This document shows, piece after piece, positions 22,056 through 32,938 of a stretch of 64,000 bases of DNA. Each line of letters starts with the position of its first letter. Position 1 is the stretch's first letter. Source of the stretch: Anaspis maculata (Eukaryota > Arthropoda > Insecta > Coleoptera > Scraptiidae); NCBI GenBank assembly GCA_949128115.1, contig OX421965.1, forward strand, positions 55,546,012-55,610,011, given 5' to 3'. The notes below the pieces were generated by a model that worked only from the letters and a program-made list of their open reading frames with translations, made no database searches and was not told the origin of the DNA. The position numbers and the translations under genes are program-made.

Positions 22056-22661
22056 AAGTTTGTTGTATTTCCTGATGTTCAAAGTTTTTTTGCACAATAT
22101 CGGCAAGTGGCCGTGCCATCATCATTTCTTGAGTAATGTTTCCAGACGTCACTTTTCGGTGGTGCCATTATTGAAAACCGAACGCAAAACACTCACCACA
22201 CAACACACAACCATCAATAATACAAACTGTTGTTCATAGGTTTTTCACTCATAATTATGAAACGCGATGGGGATGAAAAATAAAATTTATTTCGGGCGAA
22301 ATTCGGGGAAGCGGAAGCACAAATAGTCTTGATCTATTGAACGCACCGACATCTGTGATGGTACTACCGAACCGAACCAACATGGCGGTGGCGGGACGGG
22401 GTAATGGGAAATGAAGATTAGAGTGGCAGCAAAAATCGATTCTTATAAGTTAGTACTTCATGAGCATAAAGATTGCAGATTTCTATTTTATGCGTCATTT
22501 TGGATTTTGAGCGAAAGCAATGCAAACAAGAGAAAAGATCGAAAGAAGCATCGCAAAAAAAAAAACATCGATGTAGGCCGATACATCGAAAAAAAAAATC
22601 GATGAAAACATCGAAAGCAAAATATCGATATTTCTTGAACATCGATGTATCGTGGGCATCC
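22056..22661. other. no gene; hAT-like terminus at about 22540-22665
   Basis: ATCGATGT repeats at 22567-22650 lead to GTATCGTGGGCATCCCTAAT. On the minus strand this reads as a terminus beginning TAGGGATGCCCACGATACAT, the style of hAT ends. The opposite terminus was not found, so I list it as a remnant only. Confidence 0.4.
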
Positions 22662-22943
22662 CTAATGTCTGGTCATGTCTCTCAAGCTTGAGGCTACGGA
22701 GTGAACAAACGCGTCGTTCGTGTCCATGGTGGTTTTTTCATTCAATAAGAAAGCCGACAATGCTTCCACTGTTTTGCTGACCTTTTCCTCTAGCCCACTC
22801 GTAGCTATTTTTCTTTTCTTGCTAGCAGGAGCCCCTTCTGCGTCTTGCAGTCTCCTGGGCGCAGCGGGTGCTAGCGGTGTACTAGCAGGTGTACTAGAGG
22901 CGCCTGGAGCAGTGTCTTTGTCCGCCCTTTGGCTAGCCACCAA
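22662..22943 (-). CDS. fragment resembling a BESS-type C-terminal tail
   Basis: An open minus-strand frame of about 93 codons starts with an Ala/Pro-rich low-complexity stretch, then a basic run (SKKRKIATSG), then EKVSKTVEALSAFLLNEKTT and DAFVHSVASSLRDM. The last segment resembles the short BESS dimerisation motif found after MADF/Myb-like domains in insect and Harbinger-associated proteins. No DNA-binding domain is attached here. It is likely an exon or fragment of such a protein. Confidence 0.35.
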   Translation of the reverse strand: MVASQRADKDTAPGASSTPASTPLAPAAPRRLQDAEGAPASKKRKIATSGLEEKVSKTVEALSAFLLNEKTTMDTNDAFVHSVASSLRDMTRH

Positions 22944-23260
22944 CTACTCTTCACTCTTCATCAAAACGGGGAGTTTCCAGTGTTTAAATGACCGTGTCCC
23001 ACATGCTCATGGTGCTACTGCTTGGAACCACCTTTTGTCTGAAGAATAGCGGGACATTTTTTTGCATTTAGCGGTGTTTTCATTCTCTTCGTCTAAAAAA
23101 TAAAACTAAACCGAAGTTTTATCGGTTGCTTTTACCTTTTACCATTTACCTGCAGCATCAGCAGTTGCCCCAGAGAAATTCAGACGACAGATGCACAATA
23201 TGCCCCTTTTTGCACAGAGATATCGTCGACGAGTTTAATCCCAAAAATCCTGGGATTGAC

Positions 23261-23905
23261 CTATTTTCGGGATCGGATTTGACCATTTTTTTCGGGATTT
23301 TTGTGAACAAGAATCGTTCGGGATTCAAGGATTTCGGGATTCTTGATTCCAGAATTGCACGCCCTAGCAGAAGCCAGCTGGATTTTTGAACTGGATATTC
23401 CCAATCGAAGAAACGTCGATTTTATCTTGTTTGATATAGTCCTCCATAAGTAAGTTGGATGCAACTGTTTTTGACTCCTTCATATAACACCTAAATGTGT
23501 GGATTTTTTGACTGCATGGTAATTGTGTTTGGACCAACAAAATTTGGAAGGATGTAGTCTAAAAACATCAAGTATAATTGAGTCATCGGATTATACAAGG
23601 CATTTGAAATTTCAAACTCTTCGATACTATCATCACGGTCACCCAGGTTGCGAGTAAAATACAACTTGAGTGCATTCAGTCGTTCCAAAAGTCGCTCTGT
23701 TGTAACTCTTTGAAGTCGTCTATTCTTTTCGGGCTTCTTTTGAAGAAATTATAAATATTTCGACAAAATTCTTCCACAAAATTAGGGATATGTTTGCATG
23801 TATAAGGCCGGAAACATAACGAAAGCAGGTAACCGGTTTCCGGTGCCCTACACCAGCCGCTGGCAACTGGTGCGGCGAAGAGCCACCATATCATAACTGT
23901 CACTG
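23261..23905 (-). pseudogene. hAT transposase middle fragment plus a possible element end
   Basis: Minus-strand pieces read HIPNFVEEFCRNIYNFFKRS and PKRIDDFKELQQ, then, after a frame change near 23680, ERLNALKLYFTRNLGDRDD, NALYNPMTQLYLMFLDYILP and MQSKNP. Order and motifs match the region around the splice junction of the intact hAT transposase at 30155-32462. At 23360-23372 GCACGCCCTAG reads outward like a hAT end (CTAGGGCGTGCAATTC on the other strand). No catalytic Asp region survives. Confidence 0.75.
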
Positions 23906-23969
23906 TCTATTTGTGCAAAATGTCTTCCGATTCATCAGATGATGAAATGATGAATCGGTATTATATGTA

Positions 23970-24296
23970 TTAGGTACTTACCGTCACCTCAATTTTTTTT
24001 ATAAAGATTTGTAGAAGTCCACAGTTCAGCTGTGGAAGTTCATCATTTTTTTTCTTAAGGGACGAAACCTCTTTCTTCAATTCGGTTATTTCAATTTTTA
24101 GTGCGTTTTTCATCCCCGAGTTGGGCTTGAGAGTTGTAGCCGTGGTTGTAGCTTTCGCCACGGCCACACCCACGTCCAGAGGATTCGATTTCATCAGGAA
24201 TTTGAAGTTTGAAACTCCTAATTTTTCAGTTATGGTGTTGGTTGCGACTTTAGAACATTTACCGTCAGTTCCACAAGAAAGATGATCAGCGATCAA
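23970..24296 (-). CDS. unrecognised ORF with a coiled-coil segment
   Basis: An open frame of about 108 codons includes KIEITELKKEVSSLKKKNDE, whose heptad-like spacing predicts a coiled coil. An Ala/Thr-rich stretch (VAKATTTATTL) precedes it. I do not recognise a family. It may be the C-terminal exon of an element protein. Confidence 0.25.
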   Translation of the reverse strand: MIADHLSCGTDGKCSKVATNTITEKLGVSNFKFLMKSNPLDVGVAVAKATTTATTLKPNSGMKNALKIEITELKKEVSSLKKKNDELPQLNCGLLQIFIKKIEVTVST

Positions 24297-24793
24297 GGCT
24301 GATTGCAGATTAACTGAACTTTTTTCTGCTGAATGTTAGGCGATTAACCACAAAAAAATGCCTGAAATCTGTACTAGACCTATCATCGTTTCATTATTAA
24401 GGGATAAACCAGCATTTCCATTAATCAGTCAGCTACAAATTGACAAACAGAATCGCGAATCAACTAATCTTGTATTGTCTTTTTTGTGGAACCCACGGTT
24501 AGATTTCTAATTAAAAAAAAAAGTGAATTAGGACAAATATATATGTACATGATCAGATCTTATGGCGGCTTTAAAAAAAATTCAAATTCAAATTCGCTTT
24601 GCGAATTCAAAATTCAAATAGCGAATTTGAATTGAAAAAAAAACATGGAATCATCCAGAGTGATCTCTCTGACGCCGCTTCTTAGAAAGAGAAAAGATTC
24701 TGTAGTTATATCAATATTGTCACAAGAGGTAACTATCCCCCCTGCACGAGGGCGAGCAAGTAATAAAAGTAAGTGTGGAAGCGTTATGCTAGC
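24297..24793. other. no gene; A/T-rich with a short palindrome
   Basis: At about 24580-24640 AATTCAAATTC repeats and AATTCGCTTTGCGAATT form nested palindromes. Nothing else is recognisable. Confidence 0.5.
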
Positions 24794-24938
24794 CTTACAT
24801 TGAGCATCAAATGCTGCAGCTTTTTTTGCTGCAGAGTTCTGATTGGAACTGACGCCTGAAATTGCTGTCAATGACCAACATGTGACCAATAAGAGCCCTG
24901 CAGCTAAAAAAGCTGCCGCATTTGATGCTCAATGTAAG
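24794..24938. mobile_element. 145-bp palindromic MITE
   Basis: The ends CTTACATTGAGCATCAAATG and CATTTGATGCTCAATGTAAG (with CGCATTTG variants) are inverted copies, and both arms continue with GCTGCAGC and AAAAAGC tracts and CAGAACTC/GAGCCC. I found no clear target duplication, so the superfamily is open. Confidence 0.8.
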
Positions 24939-24945
24939 ACCACCA

Positions 24946-25590
24946 TTATGCGGGGATTCGGTGAGGAGATTCGACGAGTGTAAGAAGTGGGGAAGAGTAC
25001 GAACGCGTCCGCCTGGGGTTCGCCCCATCGGACGATTGTCGAACATTGTGAACATTTGACGGCACCAGAAACTGTTCAACGGCGTCTAGTTTGCGTTTAG
25101 ATGGGCTAATAGTTGACTGACTGATTTCATACCCTAGGTACTCCATTGTAGTATTCAACTGTGGTTTCCATAAGGAAACATTCGGATAGTTTCATTGTCA
25201 AACCTGTCTGTCTGAAAAGTTCAAGGACCTCACGTAGAATTGCCAGCCAGCGATTCTTCTGGCGGATGCACCGGGATCAAAATGTCATCCAAGTAACACA
25301 CTACCTTGGTGAATCGTTTTTGACCTAATAAAGTGTTGATGGCACGTTGAAATACTGCAGCCCCATTACACAACCCAAACGGAAGTCGCAGAAACTCATA
25401 TTGGCCATCTTGCGTGACAAAAGCTGTTTGTTTCAGAAGTAACACAGATCTTGTCATCGCAAAGTACTGGCTTGAAGAGCTCAGGATAGTCTCTTATTTT
25501 CTGATAGATATGACACGTTTCAAGACCTCCAATAAACTGCTTTAGCGAATCTTGAATTCTGTGACTAGCGAAGAACTTCAAAGTACCTTA
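24946..25590 (-). pseudogene. gypsy RT fragment joined to a G2E3/HECT-like fragment
   Basis: The right part (about 25440-25590) reads DSLKQFIGGLETCHIYQKIR and DYPELFKPVLC, resembling the segment before the HECT-type region of G2E3-like proteins that are often amplified in animal genomes. It runs directly into gypsy RT: KQTAFVTQDGQYEFLRLPFG, FQRAINTLLG and CYLDDILI (YxDD box), then EYLGYEISQSTISPSKRKLD. The RT piece has frame changes near 25230. The gypsy lineage differs from the fragment at 17.7-19.0 kb. No LTR is visible. The junction may be an old insertion breakpoint. Confidence 0.7.
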
Positions 25591-26704
25591 AAAACAATAA
25601 ACTAATACAAGAAAAACGATTACTATACACTTTCTCTGTATTATTTTAGACTTTTCGTTTTCATTTCTTATAAAAGTGAACCCGGCAACAGAGAAGATAT
25701 CGCTTGATAAAAGTATATCCTACATTTCGTTGAGATCTTTGGCTTCATTTAGTCTTTCTAGTTGACTTTTTATATCATCAGGGACATCATACGATCGGAA
25801 ATAACTGTAAGTAGTCGTGAAAAATTACAATTCATAACATTGTTGAGAAATAAATCAAATAATACTAAAATAAATACTATTAAACAAGACTTACATACTG
25901 GAGGTTCTTGCTCGCCATTTGTGCATGAATCAAATGGATCCTTATAGCTGTATTGTACAAGCCAAGCCCTTCCTAATTTCAAAGGACTAACTTGAGGAAT
26001 GGTAAAACCGCCGCCACCACCAGATCTTAGGGGATCTAGAACCCTTATTATTAAGTTATGGAACAACGCCCGCGATTGTATCTAATTCCTTTATTCAATA
26101 GTGAGCAGGACCACACAAGAAATATTCTGCATGAGAAATATAGATATAAAAGCAAGCTCCTAGCATAAAACCGGCGCCTTTAGCAAATAAAATAGACTTA
26201 CAGAAACGATGATAATTCTTTAGCTCCTTTCCAATTGAATCCTGGGCAGAGAGGCACTAAGACGCCTTCAGTTCAAAGGAATCTTCCCTCTATCTCGGCC
26301 ACTAGCCCGACGTTCGCACAATACAAATTAATTTAAGGTAAGCTTTGATAATTTTACCAAATTTATAGAGTTTAATATTTCACTTGTCTTTAATTTTGAA
26401 TTTCCAAAACGTCAAACTAACCGAACTTACCGAACTTATCTGTATCCCAACACCTTACCGAAGGTATCAGGGAAATTTTCACCAATCTGTCAAATCAACC
26501 GAACCGATCGCTTCTCCGTCGCCAAGCCAAGTCCCCGCGGCTGTCTCTCTCAAGCCCTCCGAAGCCGTTTTTCGGAGGGGATTCTCACAACCTCAGCGTC
26601 TAGACTTAAACCCATTACTTTTTCAATGGTATGTTGATCGTCGCGTATACATCCGTTGCAACTGATTACTGAGGTGTTTTGGCTACACTAAGAATTATTT
26701 CTCT
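25591..26704. other. no gene recognised
   Basis: Several ORFs under 100 codons lack domains, including one at 26384-26665. The composition is ordinary and A/T-rich. Confidence 0.45.
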
Positions 26705-26999
26705 TTACCGTCTATATGCATTGAATTCATGTGGGCGGTTTGCTACAATATAATCGAAAACACATGCTTCCACACATTCATTGTTAATTTCACTCTCACG
26801 TTCTTCTAAACTCTTCTCCAGAATTAAAGAGCAAACTCTTTCGTCAACAGTACAGCTCTCTTGGGTAATTATTTCTCCAACGAGGCAATTGTCACCATGA
26901 AAGTCTTCTGGCTTTAACTTATAAGGTAAGACATCAACATCATTCATTATCCGTTTTTGAGGCAACATGTTGGTGCCATTCCCTTTGAATACGCCTCTC

Positions 27000-28103
27000 C
27001 AGTGGCGGACTAAGGGAATTGGGGGCCCTGGGCGGAGTTGTGAGATAAGGAGCCTGAGGAGTGAAAGTTGAGAATATGAAGGGGGGGGGGGGGGGGGGGG
27101 GGCAGACTTTTTGGCCCGCCCTGCCCCGCCGTAATTGAGCAAAAGCCTAAGAGACAAAAAATGAATTGTTAATTTGACTATAAAACGCACAGTGGCGCAG
27201 TCAGAATTTCAGGGCGGAGGGGGCAAAGGCAACGACGAGGGTGTAAGTCGGGGAGAAGTAGCGCCGCAGGCGAAATTTTTTGGGCATAATAATAATGATG
27301 CTGATGATAATCGGTATATTTCATGTGTTTTGCGATTTCTGTTTCTGACGCTTCCACCAAAACTACTTGATAATCAAACTTCTTTTCAGAAAATTTTTGC
27401 GCTCCTTGAAAATTTTCGCCAGAAATTTTTTCTGTATCGGTTTAGTGTAGGATGAAGTGCCGTGGGCGCTTGGGAGGTAGGGGGTGGGGTCATTCGCCCA
27501 CTTTTGTCCCCCTTGGCTGTGCCACTGACCACCAGTACCTACCTACAAGAAGTTTTCGGTTCCCGCTTTGGATGTTGAATTCGATTTGGACTGTTGACTT
27601 AATGCTAAAACCTACTCGTTTATACAAAATTAGGAATAATATGAATTCCTACTATCTGCAGCGCGCAGACAAGATAATTTTGTTGTTTTGTCTTTTCCCT
27701 GTTTTGAAAAGAAATAATAAAATACAAAATTCCAAAAGTCTTGAGGCCCCTGGCACTCTGATATCCGGGGCCGGGGCCTCTAAAGCCTAAAGTAAAATAA
27801 TTCTTAGAGATTTCGTGATACAGACACACCTCTATTGTCTGTGTGTAGGCCCCCAAACCTGTTGTCATGGGGCCTGCCAAGGTAACTTTAAAATGGAAAA
27901 AATAGGAAAACAATGTTTCTCACCTAAGTAATATGCGAAAAAAATGACCATTGAGGGAAAAAATTGAAATATTTGGATTTTATCCCATTTTTTTTCAGTA
28001 TATTTTACAAACAAGGGAAATTGGAGGCCCCATCAGATGATTGAGGCCCCGAGGCCCGGGGCGGACCGCCCCCTCCGCCCCCCCCCCCCTTAGTCCGCCA
28101 CTG
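27000..28103. mobile_element. hAT-type non-autonomous element with perfect 8-bp target duplication
   Basis: The ends are CAGTGGCGGACTAAGGG and CCCTTAGTCCGCCACTG, a 17-base perfect inverted repeat starting CAG as in hAT. CGCCTCTC flanks it at 26992-26999 and 28104-28111. The inside has no transposase. It contains a G homopolymer (27081-27102), a C run near the right end, and a second related element nested within. Confidence 0.92.
27190..27527. mobile_element. nested hAT-like MITE (338 bp)
   Basis: It begins CAGTGGCGCAGTCAG and ends ...GGCTGTGCCACTG, the reverse complement of CAGTGGCACAGCC. These ends relate to, but differ from, those of the host element. No 8-base duplication is readable, so the borders are tentative. 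Confidence 0.55.
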
Positions 28104-28292
28104 CGCCTCTCCCACCAATTGTGAAGTGAATGGTGCACCCCACTCTTGCTCCACACTTGTCTTTGATGTGCCCCGATCATTATTTATCCGGTGGATAAGT
28201 GCAAAAATGTGCTTGCGCGCTTTTTCGGCATGAGCCACGCACGTGCTTGTCCACTCAGTGACCTTCCGTACTGGATCAACGTGCAAAACCAA

Positions 28293-28900
28293 AATAATTA
28301 GTTGAATACAAATTTATTTGTAGTGAAGTTCATTTCATACCTCCTAATTCGACCTAATACGGTATCGCGTTGACTGAAGTTTGGCGAATGCGTTGGCATG
28401 AGATATTGCTGTCTTCATTTCTTCTTTGACGTTCTTCCACGTATTAAATGTTGCAAAATGCAAGTTTCCTCCCACCTTTCATTACCCTAATGTCCCACGT
28501 CACTTCAGAAGATCCTGTTCTAAAAACTATATCCATTATTATTTATTACTCTAGAGAAAGCGATGCTGCACAATGCACAATGATGAATAATATTGTGTTG
28601 TGTTTTACTTTTCAAGTTGGGTTACGCAGCTGTTGCTGTCAAATGTACCCCACAAGGTTGTTGTCAACCTTGTTCGCCAGTAGTGTTGCCAATCTAAAAA
28701 ACGGAAATTACCCACTCATAGGCTCAAAATTACCCGCCATTACCCGATTCCTTACGTTGAACGTTAATTATTGCAATTATTTGAGTCCATCTTATTTAGA
28801 ATACATTTGAAGAAACATGGAGGCAAAAATTTCTACAAAAAAGTTTTATTTAAAAAAAAACTCAAACGTCTTTTACAAATCCTATACACTTCGCTATATA
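28293..28900. other. no gene recognised; left target site of the P-like element
   Basis: There are short ORFs without domains. GCTATATA at 28893-28900 is the left copy of the target duplication of the element that follows. Confidence 0.5.
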
Positions 28901-29474
28901 CACGAACCTGTAATATAGCTGGACTGCTAATACCCCAGATTCCCCCAACATTTTATGACCCCCCCTCTGGAAGTCGCCATCTTATTATGCACCAGTGGAC
29001 TCAAACGTTTAGTGGCGGCCTCGATGGTAGCTCACAATTTGCAACCGAGAAGTTTTTTGTATTGATGACTGTGACTAGATATTCGATTTCATAAATATAT
29101 AATTTTAGTGTGTATTGATATAATTTTTAGCTGAATTTGTTGCCGATCCATAAAGATTTGCAAGAGTTTACTGTAATGAAATAGAACGTTTGAAGTTCAC
29201 TGGAATAGTTTTCGCTCGGTGACAGTTATGCCTAGCTGTCAGTGCAGCCCGCCGCGCCCGCGCGCCGTCCGCCGTCTTGATTTCCGCGAGCTTGACGCGC
29301 GCCACTCTTACTGACACTCACTGACACTGTCAGATGTTTTTGTTGTTGTTGATGTTCGCGACCATTTTTTCATCATTCGCGTCAAATTTGGTAAGTAAAA
29401 GCTAGAATTTTAAAAAATATTTCATATCGTAAATAACAGTAAATAACGCAAATGTTTATTTATTCAGGAATGAC

Positions 29475-29723
29475 ATGGAAAAAGGGCAACCGCGGCGCAT
29501 CTGTGGAGGCGCTCATTGTTTTGTGCCGGGATGCCACAACAAATTTCATGCTGCAAATCCAGGAGTCTTTTTCCACAGCCACAGGTAAGAATTCCACACC
29601 TCAAGGTGTGTAGTACCCCATTGAAGTATGCGATATTTTTCCAGAATTCCTATAAGCAACAATAGAGGCCACTGGCTAGTCGCTATTCACCGGATGGAGG
29701 AGGAAGCCTGTAATGTAGTGTAG
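29475..29723 (+). CDS. THAP-domain mini-protein (62 aa, two coding exons)
   Basis: An upstream exon ends at 29390 with a GTAAGT donor. An acceptor TTATTCAG opens exon 2 at 29468, with ATG at 29475. Exon 2 ends at 29584 before GTAAGA. A 60-base intron leads to exon 3 at 29645, which stops at 29721-29723. The spliced frame has CFVPGCHNKFHAANPGVFFH, SHRIPISNNR and GHWLVAIHR. This matches the start of a THAP C2CH finger: C-x4-C, then FFxxxR, then W and AIHR. The second zinc-binding pair (C..H) is missing because of the early stop, so the finger is incomplete. A GC-rich promoter-like stretch lies at 29245-29320 and AATAAA at 29786-29791. It is probably the truncated N-terminus of a P-type transposase. 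Confidence 0.65.
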
Positions 29724-29889
29724 TGATTAGTGGAGCATGTTTGTTTAGAACACTTTGGCGAAAATGATTTCTGGCGCGGTGGCGCAATAAAGTTGTTGAA
29801 AAGTAATGCTGTATCTACTTTTACTGCCTGCAAGAACACCTCCGACCTCCGCATAACCAACCACTGTCACTGGTGACGTCTTTCGTGAC

Positions 29890-32800
29890 CAGGGTTGTTC
29901 TGACGGAAAGATAGATCGTACTGACCTCTAGCGGATGATTGTACTAGATAGAGCGAAAATGTACTAAAAGTTTTCTAGTTTTTTTTACATGAACGAAGAA
30001 AGTTTGAGGTTGTTTTTTTTTTTTAATTATAAAAGCAAAGCACCTACGCATTCAGTTTAATTATTTTATTTTGTCAATTACAAACGTGCAGATACTAATT
30101 ATATAGGTAATGCAAAAAAGGTACGAATGTGCAATATTATTCGGAATTATATTTTCAACAAGAGTCTGAGTCAGGCTCTTCTGATTTTTTGAAAATGGTT
30201 TTTTTCTGTTCCCATTTTGCCGTAGAGCCTGCCAATTGAACGCTCTGTTTTACATGTAATATGTCCGAGCAAGTTTGAATGGACAAATTATTTCGAATTT
30301 TATTTTTAATCAACGCTACTTGTGAAAAGACTCTTTCAGCAGCTGCTGAGGAATGAGGCAACGACAAAATAATTTTAGCAAGATTCATCAAATTCCCGAA
30401 CATGGGTTCCCCCAGTTGATTTTTTGATTTATTTACAATACCCCAGAAATAGGTCAGGTCGGAATTTTCGTATTTTTTCAGCCCTTCAGTCGCAGCAATA
30501 AGTTGCCACTCCATGTTGGCTTCCTCAATATTAAGATTCACTTGCGGAAACAAATCAACTGCCTCGGCGATCGACAACTTTTCCCCTGAAAGTGCAACTC
30601 GAGGTGTAAAATTGGCCGCAAACTTGAAATGACGATTTTCAAAATCAAATCGTTTCTTGATTTGATTACACAACTCAACGTAAAATTCCAGACATCGAAG
30701 TTTGAAATTATGCAAATCGCTTGCACTAATTTTCGGCTTAGAATTTAGAAAGATTTCCACTTTCACACCAAGAAAGATGTTGGCAATGTCCAAATAATTG
30801 TGGGGATTGCCAACAAGAATATTTTTAATTGGGGTGTTATTTATCGTCTCTCTTTTAACAAAGCATCCCAAAATCATTTTGTACATGCTTGTCAATGTTT
30901 CCAATAATAGGGGAATCTTCGGCTTTTCACTTTGGAATTCTTTGTTGGCCTTTGTAATTATATGCAAAACATGCGCAAGAAACAATAAATATAATTTATA
31001 GACCGGATTACTCAAACGGTCCAGAATTGCTCCGGCCGATGGGAGGTTGTCCTCCAGTGCAGCTCCTTGGAAAAAAAGAGTGAGAGGATTCCATTGCTCA
31101 ATAATTCGCTCAACAACCATCTGAAATAAATATGCAATGATAAGTACCTACAACAATATAATTTTTGAATCACAAAATATACTTACATGCATTGCTAGCC
31201 ACCTGGTTTGGCTGGGATACAGGATCATGTGCTGTTTTTCGTCGGCGAATACCTGGCATTCTTTCAGCTCTTCCAGCCTCTTGCTGCTGTGTGAAAAGTA
31301 TGAATATATGTCCCGTGCAAATTGTTCGACCTGATCAGGTAGTTTTTTGCTCGCCGCTGAAGCACATAGGTGCAGGGAATGGCAACTACAGCCCTGTACA
31401 ACCACACCAGGACAGAGTTCCCGTAAACGTGCCTGTACTCCTCGAACAGATCCCATCATGGTGCTTGCATTATCTGCACCGAATCCAATGATATTTTTGT
31501 ATGGAATATGATTCTCGTCGAGCAACTGTTTAATCATGTTGAACAAACTCTCTCCTGTCGCATCTTTGACTTCAACAAGCTTGACAAAAATATCTCTTAC
31601 TTGATCATCTTTCCAGTATCTGGCCACAACCACTAAACTTTTTTTCGTACTAACGTCTGTCGTTTCATCTATTATTAAAGAAAAACAGTTATTCCTCAGC
31701 TCTTCCATTACCTCCTTTTCACATGTAGGACCGAGTCTTTCTTTGACTATTTGTGTAGCTTTCTTTCTTTTTAATTTCAACGACTTTGCGATTGTTGAAT
31801 CTGGATATATGCTGGCGCTAACTTCAGTCAAACTATCAATTAAGCGGAACGGCAAATTTTTCTCACACAAAAAAGCGGACCATTTCATTTCCGCATTTTT
31901 CAACGAATTACTTAAGGAACTTCCTTCAGAGAGAAATTTCGTAACTTTTAGATTTGATTTTGCCGCAGACTGTCTCTTTTGGTGCATAGCTGACTGCTCG
32001 TGACGTTTGAGATGAAATCCAGCACCACTTATTACTGTGCAACAAACATTACAAAAGTTTTTGTCATCTTTGTTGATAAGCCAAGGATGATCTTCTTGCC
32101 AGGATGATTTGAATTTTTGTTGATAAATTTTCTTCTGGCGTTTATCCCTCACCGTTGGCGCTGACACTGATGAGGATGACGCATCTCTCGACGCATCTTC
32201 ATCATCATAATCATTTTCGCTTAATATTTCATGATCAGAATCACGCCGGATCTCAATATTTTCCTCCTCGATTCGTTCATGTTCATAGGGGATGGAAGGA
32301 GGATCGTCCTCGTCCTCGGATTCTTTATGAACCGTTTTATTTGTCGACGGGGCATTTGGTGTTTTGGTTTTATCAATTTTGATAAGGAACCTAACAAAAT
32401 AATTTAAATTGTAATAGGTATATTTCTTCCGTGAGAGTACAAAATTAATGTTACCTATCCATTATTCGCTCAGAGCACGTATACGTTTACAATGGTTTCA
32501 CCGAGGCGTTCCACATGAAATATCGAATGCAACTAAACTAAACTAAACAACTAACCAGCAGAAATTAGAATCAAAACAAAACCCAATGTTACTTAAATAG
32601 ATCAAAGGGCTTCCAGGAAAGAGAAAAAAATATTTTCTTGCTCTTGTCCTTCTGCCGCCGCCGCTTGAACGGCACACTTGCAGAGAGAGCGCGCGTCGCC
32701 TGTTTTTGTTATTGCTCATTGCGAGAAATTCTTGGTAGGTAGGTGAGCGACGAGTGCGGCTGATAACAAATTGGCAAATTTCCAAGAAAATCAATAAAAA

Positions 32801-32938
32801 GTTGAGAACTTCTAATTAAAATAATTTTTTTCCCAATTATGGTATAATTGTACTAGAATAGTGAGTGGGGTACTGACGTACTGAGTGCTTGTTCATTGTG
32901 CAGAATCTAGTACAATTGTACTAGAAAGAACAACCCTG
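29890..32938 (-). mobile_element. apparently intact autonomous hAT transposon with perfect 8-bp target duplication
   Basis: The ends are CAGGGTTGTTCT and AGAACAACCCTG, a 12-base perfect inverted repeat. TTCGTGAC lies on both sides (29882-29889 and 32939-32946). Subterminal GTAC-rich motifs occur at both ends (GTACTAGATAG; GTACAATTGTACTAG). Inside is one complete transposase gene on the minus strand. The 3049-bp length, unbroken gene and perfect duplication suggest recent, possibly ongoing activity. It inserted inside the P-like element. Confidence 0.96.
30155..32462 (-). CDS. hAT transposase, 725 aa, three exons
   Basis: Exons are 32455-32462 (ATGGATAG), 31187-32390 and 30155-31120. The introns of 64 and 66 bases have GTAACA...TTAG and GTAAGT...TTTCAG borders, and the joined frame is open from ATG to TGA. 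The protein begins MDRFLIKIDK and has an acidic stretch to residue 75. A BED-type finger follows at about 95-142 (FCNVC, HLKRHEQSAMH). The catalytic core has IIDETTDVS (Asp about 244), IGFGADNAST (Asp about 309) and QGCSCHSLHLC, then SQTRWLAMH at the second splice. It closes with the hATC block SSAAAERVFSQ (Glu near 670). All hallmarks are present. It would bind the terminal repeats in the nucleus and cut and paste the element. The alternative of a domesticated gene is unlikely given the flanking ends and duplication. Confidence 0.95.

Larger units (their letters stand above)
26705..28292 (-). pseudogene. unrecognised protein-coding remnant split by a hAT-type element
   Basis: Minus-strand coding-like sequence lies on both sides of the insertion at 27000-28103. 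The right piece has VTEWTSTCVAHAEKARKHIF, HRINNDRGTSKTSVEQEWG and APFTSQLVG. The left piece has NMLPQKRIMNDVDVLPYKLK, EDFHGDNCLVGEII, CSLILEKSLEERESEINNE and ACVFDYIVANRPHEF. Joining the flanks at the duplicated CGCCTCTC leaves the two in different frames, so a further shift exists. Codon-like texture suggests a once real exon. I do not recognise the family. Confidence 0.45.

Noticed and set aside
26705..27190. Proline-rich protein (PPPPPPP) as one ORF
   Set aside because: The proline run is the translation of a G/C homopolymer inside the hAT-type element, so the frame spans a transposon border.
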